In this document: one piece after another, positions 1 through 46,535 of the stretch | Layout of the letters: each line of letters starts with the position of its first letter | How positions within the stretch are numbered: position 1 is the first letter of the stretch | From: Myxocyprinus asiaticus | Taxonomy: Eukaryota > Chordata > Actinopteri > Cypriniformes > Catostomidae | Direction of reading: 5' to 3' | Length of the DNA stretch: 64,000 nt | Assembly (NCBI RefSeq): GCF_019703515.2 | Contig: NC_059393.1 | Coordinates: forward strand, 17,216,001-17,280,000 | Position numbers and translations under genes: made by a program | Notes under the pieces: generated by a model | Databases searched by the model: none | The model's input: only the letters and a program-made list of their open reading frames with translations | What the model was told of the DNA's origin: nothing

Positions 1-2
1 CT

Positions 3-570
3 AATAAAGGTGCTATATGTAAGATTGACAACAAGCATTTGAAATGGGTACTGCAGTCCAAATTCAAAATATTGGAGAGTTGTCTGCCCCGCCCCAGAAT
101 CTAAGCTCATGCTGTTGCCAGAATGAAGACACGCAACAGGAATGAGCGAAACTGAAAATGTCTCCATTATTTATCCTTGTTTTACTACGCCTCTGGTCAT
201 GGTGGTTTTTAGATGGATGGCGAGGCTTTTTAGGTCGGGTGGAATCTGTAATCTCTGATCCTGTTCGTTTGATGGCTTCCATGGCTGCAGCACGCAGTGT
301 TGTTTGCCTGCAAACTTGTTCAAATCTGGCAACCCGGCGGTGTCGAAATACTATTGGTGAGTGAGCAGTGGGCGGGATCACAAAGGCCAAAACAGAAACA
401 GAAATTCTGGCCCGGAATGGAAACTTCAAAGTAGAATATACTGAATGTAGCATTGTTATCGGAGAAGCCAGTATATCAACTTAGCATGTTTCCTAATTCT
501 CTAATGACATATTATGGTCATTTTATGATTTAGTACAATAAAAATATTAAATATAGCACCTTTAATATTA
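3..570. repeat. MITE-like repeat with terminal inverted repeats
   Basis: The left end (AAAGGTGCTATAT near 6) and the right end (ATATAGCACCTTTAAT near 551) are inverted copies, so this looks like a small nonautonomous DNA transposon. It contains a 129-codon minus-strand frame (64-453) without any domain I recognise; I treat that as repeat sequence, not a gene. It lies in a patj intron upstream of the first exon seen here. Confidence 0.6.
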
Positions 571-1018
571 TTTCAAAAGTATAGCCACAAGATGTAAACA
601 ATATGCATATTAACATGATTTTAGTGTGATAAAATCACTTACCTTTTCTGTGTGAAGTTACGTATATCCAATTTCACAACTTTGTTGCCATTACAAAGTA
701 ACACTGTAAACCCTAAAACACTAAAATGACCAAATAAATTAAGGTTTAAGCAACTTTTACAGCTTAAATTATACACAAGTTTTTACAGGATTAATAAATT
801 TTTATAAAATTATAAACTTCATATTTCTGCCTTTGAACTCTCCAAAAATTGGCCCCATTCACTTCCATTGTAGTGCCTCACTGTAACCTCAATCTGTACT
901 TTTTTTTTTAAGAAAAGGAGGGATGAGTCGACATTCATTTTTGTGGCAATCAACATTATACTACAAATGCTGTCGATTGAGCTTAACTTGTATTGAACCT
1001 GAAAAATCCCCTTAAGGA
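571..1018 (-). repeat. interspersed repeat family R1, copy 1 (inverted)
   Basis: Shares long stretches with 2180-2562 and 54421-54907, in reverse orientation relative to those. Shared blocks include the 'tatagccacaagatgt', 'attcacttccattgta' and 'tattgaacctgaaaaat' words. The copy at 54421 has inverted ends, so the family is probably a nonautonomous DNA element. Confidence 0.6.
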
Positions 1019-1437
1019 AGCCCTGTAAAATTAGGTATAAATGTATAATGTATAAATGTTTTTTTGCGGGATGTTCACATAAGATGAGACAGAGCCCTAT
1101 GAAAAGGTGCAGAACAGCAGGATCTCAAAACCCGTTTTTTAAAGTTGGACGATTATTAACTTGATCCCTTCTTAAAAACGCAACACTCATTTGATTTATT
1201 TAAAGACGTAACTCTTCTGAAAGGGTTTTTTCCAGGCAAACTGTCTTACAGCTAGCTTTTAGTACACTTATTAAAATGCAACAGCTAAAAATGTTAACTA
1301 ACATAAATTCCTTAAGTAAAAATGTAGACAAAGTAGCCGACCTCACTAATCGACTAGTCGATTGTTGGATGACTTGTTGACTAGTTCACCATTGTGAGCT
1401 CCTTGTAACTATGCAAATGTTTTCTGTCCATGTTTAG
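1019..1437 (+). other. patj intron sequence, no gene seen
   Basis: AT-rich intron DNA leading to the first patj exon of the window. A short repetitive patch sits at 1335-1395 (TCGACTAGTCGATT type palindromes). A pyrimidine tract and TTTAG acceptor precede the exon at 1438. Confidence 0.4.
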
Positions 1438-36891
<35,454 letters not shown>

Positions 36892-37381
36892 CACACAAAC
36901 ACCCATATTAAAGGGACAGTTCACCCAAAAATGAATTTCTGTCATGTACTCACTCTCATATTATCTCATACCTGAAACTGTCCCTTTAAGGACCACAAAC
37001 ACTGAAAAACACAAACACTCCATTCACATGTCTTAAAGAGACTTTTTGCTCAAATCACATCAGCGATGGCCATCATTTGGACCCTTTACCTCCTGATATG
37101 GTCTGTTATGAGGTCGTGAGGACTGATGGAGAGAGACTGTTTGCACTTGATGCCGTCTTCACCTCTTTACTCTTGTGCACCTGGTATTTTAAATCATAAA
37201 GGGAAATCACACATGTATTGTGTCTGCACAACATTGTATTGTCTTAGTCTTTGGACCTGTAGCTGCTCCATTTGTAGGTGAATTATGTGGTAATATTAGA
37301 GATGATTATTTTAATGGAGTGAGTGCTGGTAACTCAAGACCAGGAGATAAATTTGGAGTAGCATATATAAGACACGCACTA

Positions 37382-37415
<34 letters not shown>

Positions 37416-37580
37416 CTTTTCAAACTCCATTTGAAATGATGATTTCAGTCTAAATAAGACAACTTTTAGTTCTACTAATTTCTTGATTCAAACTGAGGTA
37501 CACACAAACACACAACAGACATTATACACAGACTAACTCACAACATTCGCAAGAAATCAGATTACTTTTCGTAATAAATG
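36892..37580 (+). other. patj: patj 3' UTR (tentative)
   Basis: Starts with a small hairpin MITE at 36908-36989, then unique sequence with (CA)n at 37387-37412. A possible polyadenylation signal AATAAA lies at 37573; no transcript evidence is available, so the end is a guess. Confidence 0.4.
36908..36989. repeat. 82-bp hairpin MITE remnant in patj 3' UTR
   Basis: TTAAAGGGACAGTT at the left and AACTGTCCCTTTAA at the right are perfect inverted copies. Internal 'ttcacccaaaaatgaa' shows it belongs to the same TTCACCC family as 17574-17869. Confidence 0.8.
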
Positions 37581-40500
37581 TAGTTGGTTTGATTACTTCA
37601 TGGATATGCATTAAAAGGGACACAGATATATAGTTGAAAATGGTTGTAAATGTGCCTTGGAACAGGCAGATTCGATTGGGATGTTTTATTGGGTTTTTTT
37701 TTTAGCCAGTATTAGATAATGTATTAAGATCATATCAATAAGACTTTGTGCAGGGTAGCTTTATGGATATTTCGCAGAACAGTTCACCCAATTTAAATTC
37801 TGTAATCATTTACTCACCCTCATGTTGTTCCAAAAGTGTATGTTTTTTGTTGTTGTTGTTGTTGTTGTTGTTTTTTTCTCAGTGGAACACAAAAAGAGGT
37901 GTTTTGCAGAATGTTGATGCTGATTTTTTTTCCCCCATAAAATGATGTCAGGGGCTGTCGAGCTTAAATTTCGAGTACAAATATCATAAATCAACCTGGT
38001 TTTATAGAATCAGGTTACTATATTTTTTTGGCAAAATGAACTGTTAAAAAAAAATGAACATTAGATGTGCTACAACAACAATTACTTTTATTACCTTTCA
38101 CACAAATCACAAGTAAAACGGCAAATTTTCAGTTTGTAAACACTTTTCGCCCTGTTCATCACAAAATTGCGCATGACTTGTAAGACGATAAATTACGAAC
38201 TTGTTCAAACATTATCAAATTGCATGCTAGCATTGCACTTGCAATTCATGGGACCGGGATACGAATCATGAACGATTTGGACAAAAAAAAAAACTCAAAT
38301 TGTGATTATTTTGAATAAATATTTCATTTTGAACTGGTGATATGATAAGCATTTTAACCAAAATTAACCCATGTTTTACCAATGTTTTGCCCATGCCATT
38401 GCCCATTAAACCATGTTTTGCCCATGCTGACCGGAAATACTGTTCTAGAAATGGTATTCAAACTTGAGGCCTCTTAAAAAGAACCAAACTAAATAAATAA
38501 ATAAAACAGTGAAACACAGTGGAAAAAAAACATTATCACATTGCATCTATCCACTGTGTACATTTTTGTTGGGGGGGAGTCTAATTTAATTTGTGAAAGG
38601 GTCAGCTCCCTTTTCATAATTTTTTTTTAAACCCAGTCAACTTGAGTATCATATTTTTGTAGTATAACAAAAATAAGTTCTGAAATTATTATAAAAGTAT
38701 AGTTTTATTTTATAATAATAAGAATAATTACAATTATTACTATTCATTGGTAATGTATTGCTTGCAGCATTGCTTTGCAGCCTTAAGCCTTTATATTAGT
38801 GGAAGCTTTTATTATGGCGGGAAACGGAATGAACTGAAGTTTCGGTTGTTTGTAGCTTAGTTGTCAACAGCATTTTAATATAGTGAAATGCTCTCATCTC
38901 CCTTTCTGTCCACAAAAACCCAGTGTCATGGGGTTATTTTAGATTTGTAAAGTATATTTCAGTGGCCAAACATATGTGAAATTACGCAAATGTGCAATTA
39001 AAGTGAACTTGGAGCACTTTAAAAATAATGCGCTCAGTGCACGTTAACACAAACAGCTGCGCAAATAAATGCAGAACAGTGTGAAGCATGTTCAGAATAT
39101 TTATTTAATGAAAATGCAGCCCTCTTGGTTTGATAATCGCACTGGGTCATATGGTGATTTCGATTTTATTTTGATTAATCGTTCAGCCCTACTATTCGTT
39201 AGGTTTAGATTGAAAGTTTAGGGTAGGGAGGTTGTTGATTTAAAACTCGATAGAGCATTAACCTTAAAAACCTTATCTGCTTGCTTTTAGCGCCACACTG
39301 TGGACATTTCTCATTGGAACTGCAGCAATACACGTAAGGAACCACTTAATGTCATTGAGCAAAAATGTCGCCACAGTCACGTAATTTTCATGAGATCAGG
39401 CTGTCATAAAAGAAGTCTGTATAGCTTGTGCACTACATTACAAGTCTTCTGAAGCCATACGATAGCTTTGCATAAGGAACGGACAGAAATTCATTTGATG
39501 ATTTTGCTTCATGAGGTTGAATAAATAATGACAGAATTTCCATTTTGAGGTGAACTCCTCCAATTATATTGCTGTAGCAGGATTTCAAATTGCTATAGTC
39601 AAACCTCTACTGATATACTGTATGTTGTTGCACAGAAATTCTTACGAATAACATAGATTTTTTTTTTTTTTTTTTTTACATTTTTATAACTATTAATTCA
39701 GTTGCACACATTTCTAGTGTTTAATTGTAAAAAAAAAAAAAAAAAGTTTTTCCTTTGTGGGACATGATTTTGCATTGCTATTGTCTCTGTGAAGATGTCT
39801 AGTATGACACCTCGTCTCAGTGTATGCGTGCCTCACAATATGAGGATATCCTGTGTCAGTCTGTCTTCTAGAGGAAGTGTTTCTGGGTCTCCAGGCTGTA
39901 GACAGCATGTGGCAACCCTATCCAGACCGTCTCATCCACTAGGATTTTGTAAGCATATAGAAGCATACATTGTCCTCTCATACAATGCCTTGAATTCTCA
40001 TGCCATGTGGACAGTGTGTTATAACCCGTCTACTCCTGCATCCCTTTAAAAAACCTGCCTGTGTCTCTTATGCCTGTCTTCCCGTCTTGAATCACCTTTC
40101 AAACTAATGCAACTCAGTCTGCTGTCTTCCTTCTAACTTTGCTAGATCTTTAGATTTAGGCTGTGAACCACAAAACTGACTTGAATCATGTTGATCGTTA
40201 AAGGGTTAGTTTAGCCAAAAAATGGCAATTCTGTCATCATGTTGTTCCAAACCCACAGAAAAAAAGAAAGTCATACTGGCTTGGAACAACGTAAATAGAG
40301 AATTTTCATTTTTTGGTGAATTTGAAAACATTTGTAGTACCTTTCTATCAGTCATTGTTTCCGTCGAATATCACTGTAATAAGTCCAAAGAAACCATTTA
40401 GTACAGTTCATACATTCAATACAAAAAGCTAAGCCTGAAATAAAGCTGATTTATCAACATATACAAAATGAATGTGAATTCATTTATTAAGTATCAGTTA

Positions 40501-41969
40501 TCCAATGTGCGGGACATTTTTTTTTTTACTTTTGACTTCTAAATTGTTGTTATGAAATAAAAAAAAATACAGTGGGGTTCAACTTCATAAGTCTGTATTT
40601 TTCTAATTAAAAAAGAAATCGTTGATTTTCAGTATAACAATTTGAGTGAAAAGTTGAATTGAAAAAAGTAAGGAAATCTGACCTTTTTTACAGAGTCAAG
40701 AAAAATATTGTTGAATCAAAATTGAATGTTATTCATTTGTACACTCAAAAATATATTTTAGACTATTTTTAAGATTTATATATACTTAACAAAATTCCAT
40801 CAATTGTGTCATATTTACCAACATTAAATGATTAAAACTTAAAATATTTAGAATACTCAATACAATATTGAAATATGCAAATCTTAAAATTATTTTTTTC
40901 ATTGCTTGTCATAATGTTTGTTGTAAATCCTCAAACCTAGTTTATTTCTAGGTTTGTGTGTTTTTCTATCTTTGCCTATTTATAATTCTTTGTTTGTAAA
41001 AATATATTTTTAGAACTATTTAAAGTAATAGTTCACACAAAAAGGAAAATTCTCTCATCATTTACTCACCCTCACGCCATCCCAGATGTGTATGACTTTC
41101 TGTCTTCTACAGAACACGAATGAAGATTTTTAGAAGAATATTTCAAGAAACAAAATCCAATACTAGCCATGTCTGCATTAGCTTATTAGCATATATTGTT
41201 TTTATTATTATTATTATGATTGTATAGAGGCTTGAGAGCAAATTTCTGAAATACAGTGTGTCTGATATTATGTTAATATGCATAAAGTACAACGATACAA
41301 CAGACAGTACAATAAATGGCTTCTACGATCAACTACAATTAATGTTTAAAGTTAAAGTTATTCTACAAAAAAGAAAACAGAGCAAACCTTCGGTACAAGT
41401 TAAGCTGTGTCAGCAATTAAAATTATACAGTATATTCAACAGATTACAGCAGCAATCAGAGTTAATATGGGGTGCTGATTCAGCTGATTATAGTGTAGAT
41501 ATTTCCTTAAAGTTACATGACAGTTATGTTTTCATCCGTTTGGTGAACAGTGATGTTTTCGTTCACTTGAGTACATTCACTTCTCCTGAAAAACAAGCAT
41601 TGCAGTTCCACTGTTTAAAAGAGAAACATGTTTCAAAAGAAATTTTTACAAATTTTCAGCATGATTTTCTCATTCTGACTTACAGTATGAAAGTAAATTG
41701 ATTTACGAAAATGATTTGTTTTTAACAAGTTAAACATTACTTGTAATCTTGGAAAAACGAGTGTAAATTTAACATCAAAACATCACATCAAACATAATTT
41801 TAACGTATTACAAACATAAATATACCACATATCGCAGCTCAGATGAGACACCCAGTTTTAATTTTTCTCAGGCCAAATAAACATTGGCGATTTTGATCAT
41901 GGGTAAATTATGTGTATTTCATGACCAGGTTTTGTACAGATATGTGTATTTCTTTTCCCAGTTACTTGT
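37581..41969. repeat. patj-pdzk1ip1 intergenic DNA with TTCACCC-family and other repeats
   Basis: TTCACCC-family pieces sit at 37783-37840 with 39420-39555 (possibly one element split by another), 40199-40325 and 41025-41165. A (TTG)n tract is at 37849-37870 and homopolymers are at 39660-39745. 39120-39195 ends in GATTAATCGTTCAGCCCTA, like the ends of the 5975-7982 element. A 147-codon frame at 41258-41701 has no recognisable domain. Confidence 0.5.
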
Positions 41970-41985
41970 CTAGACAATTGAACCA
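41970..41985 (-). CDS. pdzk1ip1: pdzk1ip1 exon 4: 16-base terminal coding exon
   Basis: CTTTCAG acceptor, then T GGT TCA ATT GTC TAG, giving SGSIV and stop. Short, so it is supported only by phase, a good acceptor and the PDZ-ligand ending expected of the family. Confidence 0.6.
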
Positions 41986-43096
41986 CTGAAAGGTTCTGTA
42001 ATGCTTTATAAAATATTGATAACTGCATTGTTGAGGTATTACCTGACTGCATCAAGCCTATTTTCATAGGTTGGTGATCCATTAGTCATGGTGTATTCAT
42101 TGGGCATCACTGCTTCTGGTTTGCTTTAGTCAACAATAGACTTTTATTTACACAAATCTGATTCCAGAGACTATTTGCTAAATACAATATATCACATAAC
42201 CGTAGAAATGATATTTGCTTAAATCAACATTTGTTGAAAACATTAATAGACATTATTACATAATGTTTATATTCAAGTAATTTGACATTTTATGAAACTT
42301 TTCATATATTTTAACTAACTATTAATGAACAAAACTTTAACGTTTATCAAAACTTTGCACTTAATCTTGGTTATTACGAATTTTTGGCATAAATTATAAA
42401 TTTTTACATTACATTTTTAGTATAATGTATCTACATTACATTAGTTAATGCATTATGAACTAACAACTAACAATTGTGTTTACATAAATTAATCATGATT
42501 AATGAATGCTGTTAAAGTATACAGTATTGTTCATTGTTAGTTCATGAGCATACATCTAGAACCTCATTGTAAAGTGTTACCAGAAATTCTACAATAACCA
42601 CTTATCTGTTAATGTTTGTAAATGACATACTAATGAAAGTTATAATAAAGTGTTATCACATTTTTTTTTTTTTTTATGCCTCATCAATTATACAGATCTG
42701 TTTCAGGTTTAATATTAAATTTAAATCATATAGAACAGGATGGACTACCTTGGAGTTTCACACCAGGCTTTGTTTACGAGTAAGGTGACAAAGAGGAGGA
42801 AGAGGAAGACGGCAGTAGCGATGATTCCCATAAGCCAGTTTGGCAAAGCATGCTCTACCTTATCTGAGAGACAGATGTCAAAGTGAAAGACAAAAACTGC
42901 AATTTCAACCATCTCAAACTATTGAAAATGAGCTCAGGATATTACTATACTATAATGCTTGGTCATTATATTTTCTTATTGCACGCAGTTTCTAGCTTAT
43001 TCCTCTAAAAGCATTGAAATGAATCATACCTGCTTGAGCCACAACTTGTCCCATGGTGAGCAAAAGCCAGTGAAGCACAGTGATTGATTTTCCCAT
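41970..43096 (-). CDS. pdzk1ip1: pdzk1ip1 (MAP17-like) small membrane protein, 4 exons
   Basis: Exons on the minus strand: 43096-43030, 42863-42749, 42123-42043, 41985-41970; all GT/AG with matching phases, 92 residues. Residues 1-22 (MGKSITVLHWLLLTMGQVVA) look like a signal peptide or first hydrophobic segment. LPNWLMGIIATAVFLFLLFV followed by TLLVNKAWC is the transmembrane segment with the W-x(2)-G and N-x(2)-WC pattern of PDZK1IP1/MAP17. The tail has NEYTMTNGSPTYENR, like the AYEN motif of the family, and ends GSIV, a class I PDZ ligand. In mammals the protein binds the scaffold PDZK1 in epithelial apical membranes and modulates SGLT transport. Human has 114 residues, so the fish tail is shorter. 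The position 3' of tal1 in the same orientation supports the call. The last two exons are the least certain. Confidence 0.82.
42043..42123 (-). CDS. pdzk1ip1: pdzk1ip1 exon 3: cytoplasmic tail
   Basis: Acceptor ACTAAAG (a second AG at CCAG would put a stop in frame, so the upstream AG is chosen). Reads S-KPEAVMPNEYTMTNGSPT, then YENRLDAV, donor CAG|gtaata. Confidence 0.7.
42749..42863 (-). CDS. pdzk1ip1: pdzk1ip1 exon 2: transmembrane segment
   Basis: CTCTCAG acceptor, reads D-KVEHALPNWLMGIIATAVF onward to NKAWCETP, donor AAG|gtagtc, leaving phase 2. This exon carries most of the family similarity. Confidence 0.88.
43030..43096 (-). CDS. pdzk1ip1: pdzk1ip1 exon 1: signal/leader
   Basis: ATG at 43096-43094, 22 codons plus one base, donor CAG|gtatga. 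Hydrophobic leader ending VVAQA. Confidence 0.78.
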
Positions 43097-44144
43097 ATTT
43101 TTCAAATGCACATTAATTCCCTTAAGCTATCACTTGTTGACTATATGAGCACCTGTATCCCTAGGTTATCCTAACCAGGAAACCGTTATCTTAACATGCA
43201 TGTGAAGACAACAACCAGAGTAGATCTGCGCAGATCAGGTCAATCATTTACCCACCACATGATATTTAACCATCACAGAAGAATAACATAAGGTGTGATG
43301 GGTGAGAGGCATAATAGCTTAACACCATTTAGATTTGATTTTCTAAAGCATCTCAAATGTTTTCAGTTGATATCCATCCATTTTTGTATCCCAGTGATGT
43401 CAAATATGAAGTCACAAATATAAAAATAAAGTTATAAAGAATGTCCTCAAGAGATGATGGTAGAGTTGCATTTACAGTGGAGGAAGCCGTTTTCCAACTT
43501 GCAGTTTAAAAAATTATGTTCTTTAAGCTTCCATAAGCTGCCTAACATGAGCGAGATCTCTGCAAGGATCGAGAAATATGGCTGGTTAGCAACATTGCAT
43601 TGTTTTCAACGAGTAATAGATCACTGAAGGCTTGATAGACACATTAAACCCATCAGTGCCACTTTGCTCCCTAAGAGGTTACAGTTTAGCTAGATTAAAA
43701 CAAGTGCTGAAAGATCATTATGGTACATTTAAGAAATAATTGATGATTTAAAATTTAATTCTTGAAAATAAATACACACCTGAGGTAGTAATGCGGCCAG
43801 TGGAGTGGCTGTTGTACCTCGGGTGTGCATTAATTTTCAGTAATTCGACAGTTATACAAGTGTTCCCACCGTACATGTCTATATAATGTGTTTATCTCGA
43901 GCTATTTTTCAGGTTTGTGTCTCTAAAATGCTGCTGTGTGAAGAACTTCTACCTTACACCGTTGAGTAAGTATCTCGCTTTAAGCAGCCCAAGCTGCATT
44001 TACTAATTTGGAAAGAACCAAGCAAAGTGATATGGAACTGTAATGCGGTCAACAAACCAGGAACTACTTCATAGCCATGTAGTTATAGAAAATAAACATG
44101 ATAACACCCTCTGTCAACCAATCAGAATCAATAATTAAACAATG
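43097..44144 (-). other. upstream region of pdzk1ip1, no gene seen
   Basis: The promoter must lie here, but I see no clear TATA box or CpG island. Unique AT-rich sequence. Confidence 0.3.
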
Positions 44145-44555
44145 CTGTGGTGTGGTGCACCACAATCTGGTTTCAAAAGAAAAAAGTTGTGTTCATTTTC
44201 TCCATAGGCTAATTCATTTTTAACGAGAACTTAAAAACCTTTTTAAAAACAGACCTACCTTTTGCTCCGATGTTGTTAATCTGTGATATCTGGTCCTGTT
44301 GAAGCCATCAGTCTCCATTTATTTCAGCATTTTTTACAAAATCATGTTAAATAGTAGAATTCCTGGTGAGAAACTACACTACCCATGATTATGAAGGGAA
44401 AGATACACCAAACAGAGATTTGCAGCAAACAATGTGCGGCAGAAGAGCTGTGCAGCGACCATCCACTTTCAATGCACTGCATTGAGGAGGTCTCTCTACA
44501 CTCTCAAACTACTTTTATATTTATATATATCTGAATATTTTGCAATCTACTTAAA
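44145..44555 (+). repeat. family X repeat, left half of an interrupted copy
   Basis: Aligns by eye with 27350-27720. The copy is broken at 44555/50453 by a Tc1 element that itself contains a LINE. Confidence 0.65.
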
Positions 44556-44709
44556 ATGGTGGCCAAAAGTTTGGAATAATGTACAGATTTTGCTCTTATG
44601 GAAAGAAAGTGGTACTTTTATTCACCAAAGTGGCATTCAACTGATCACAGTGTATAGTCAGGACATTAATAACGTGAAAAATTACTATTACAATTTGGAA
44701 AAAATTTAA

Positions 44710-45373
44710 CTACTTCAAAGAGTTCTCATCAAACAATCCTCCACATGCAGCAATGACAGCTTTGCAGATCCTTGGCATTCCAGCTGTCAGTTTGTCCAGA
44801 TTCTCAGGTGACATTTCACCCCACACTTCCTGTAGCACTTGCCATAGATGTATCTGTCTTGTTGGGCACTTCTCACGCACCTTATAGTCTAGCTGATCCC
44901 ACAAAATCTCAATGGGGTTAAGATCCTTAACACTCTTTTCCAATTATCTGTAGTCCAATGTTTGTGTTTCTTTGCCCACTCTAACCTTTTCTTTTTGTTT
45001 TTATGTTTCAAAAGTGGCTTTGCAATTCTTCCCATAAGGCCTGCACCCCTGAGTCTTCTCTTTACTGTTGTACATGAAACCGGTGTTGAGCGGGTAGAAT
45101 TCAATGAAGCTGTCAGCTGAGGACATGTGAGGCGTCTATTTCTCAAACTAGAGACTCTGATGTACTTATCCTCTTGTTTAGTTGTACATCTGGCCTTCCA
45201 TATCTCTTTATGTCCTTGTTAGAGCCAGTTGTCCTTTGTCTTTGAAGACAGTAGTGTACACCTTTGTATGAAATCTTCAGTTTTTTGGCAATTTCAAGCA
45301 TTGTATAGCCTTTATTCCTCAAAACAATGATTGACTGACAAGTTTCTAGAGAAAGCTGTTTCTTTTTTGCCAT
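44710..45373 (-). pseudogene. Tc1 transposase pseudogene with internal deletion (element 7)
   Basis: N-terminus MAKKKQLSLETCQSIIVLRN with HTH YTMLEIAKKLKISYKGVHYC in 45373-45143; RLTCPQLTASLNSTRSTPVS and WAKKHKHWTTDNWKRVL in 45146-44889; then the sequence jumps straight to KDLNPIEILWDQLDYKVREK in 44943-44710. The first two catalytic Asp residues and the about 120 residues between them are deleted; only the Glu remains. Cannot be active. Confidence 0.88.
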
Positions 45374-45548
45374 TTTTGATCTAATATTGACCTTAAGACA
45401 TGTCAGTCTATTGCATACTGTGGCAACTCAAAAATAAACGCAAAGACAATGTTAAGCTTCATTTAATGGACCAAACAGCTTTCAGCTGTGTTTGATATAA
45501 TGGCAAGTGATTTTCTAGTACCAAATTAGCAATTTAACATGATAGCTC

Positions 45549-45564
45549 AAGGATAAGGTGTTGG
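45549..45564 (+). other. LINE target-site duplication, left copy
   Basis: AAGGATAAGGTGTTGG, identical to 50237-50252. Confidence 0.93.
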
Positions 45565-45706
45565 GCTCAGGTCATGTGATGCCGTGCGAGGATCGGTCGT
45601 GTGAAAGGCGAGATCTGCATACTTTGCTAGTTTTAGATCTGCTTTTTATAATTTAATCCAGTGAGATTCGATACACTCTGTACCATAACTGTTCTAGGAG
45701 GACAAT

Positions 45707-46330
45707 ATGTCAAAGAATTCAAAATCCTCAGGCTCTGGAGACATTAAAAGACACTTATGTGCTCAGGCTGACACCCCTGAGCAGGCCGTGGGCCCGGGAG
45801 TCGATTTGGTAGGAGAGGTGTGGGAAATGCTGAATATGTCGGCAATGCTGATGAAGGTTGTTGCTGACTTGGAGGATCTTGCTGTGATACGTTGATCGAT
45901 CACTGCCATGGAGGCAAAGTTTACTGATGTGGTCACGAAAGTGGGTTATGTCGAGAAACTAATCAATTATCTGGAGTCATTGGAGAGGGAATTATCTGCT
46001 AATCCGCTAGCAACCAAGGTGGATTTGGAGCATGTCTGGGAGAAGCTGGAGGACATGGAGAACTGTAGCCGGTGGAATAACGTCCGTATTGTTGGAATTC
46101 CTGAGGCCGAAGAGGGTCAGGATATGGAAAACGAGCGAGCTCACAGGGTTCTGGGTCGCCGATCGACGGAAGGAGACAGGCCCGATCAATTCTGGCCAAA
46201 TTTCTGAGATCATCTGATAAAGATCTTGTGTCACGCAAGGCGAGGAGTAAAGGAAGGCTTTCTTGTAAGAACCACAGCATTTTCTTGTTCCCAGACTTTG
46301 CGAACTTGACAAAAGAGAAACGTGATTGAT
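45707..46330 (+). pseudogene. LINE ORF1 pseudogene (L1 ORF1p-like)
   Basis: Starts MSKNSKSSGSGDIKRHLCAQ. A stop at 45893-45895 is followed in the next frame by MEAKFTDVVTKVGYVEKLIN and a coiled-coil-like LESLERELSANPLATKVDLE, then CSRWNNVRIVGIPEAEEGQD, the hallmark of the L1 ORF1p RNA-binding domain (Transposase_22 family). Further on, SCKNHSIFLFPDFANLTKEK continues the domain to about 46345. There the usual C-terminus is replaced by sequence resembling the end of ORF2. Frameshifted and truncated. Confidence 0.82.
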
Positions 46331-46351
46331 TCAAGGAATGCAAGAAACTTT

Positions 46352-46454
46352 GTTTTGTCCCAGAATCTGTGTTTTGGGCGATGGGGCGGTCATTGATGTG
46401 GGGAATAAACACATAAAAAATTGGGTTCTGACCAGTGTAATGATTAGCAGGCAA
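46352..46454 (+). repeat. ORF2-3'-like segment inside ORF1 (internal direct repeat, copy 1)
   Basis: About 100 bases similar to 49752-49855 in the same orientation, including GGGCGATGGGGCGGTCATT. Translates as CVLGDGAVIDVGNKHIKNWV against SVFLGDGAVINIGDKHIKYW at the other site. Confidence 0.85.
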
Positions 46455-46535
46455 ATTATTTTAAGGGGATGGAGGTCGGCTGGCCTTTATAATTGTATTT
46501 TTGACACACAATCTATTTTTTTCTAATATGTCAAA

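Noticed and set aside
64..453. 129-residue minus-strand frame
   Set aside because: Lies entirely within an element with inverted ends and shows no domain; likely repeat sequence.
41258..41701. 147-residue plus-strand frame with a balanced amino-acid mix
   Set aside because: No recognisable family, no splice or promoter context; kept only as a note. A protein search of it would settle the matter.
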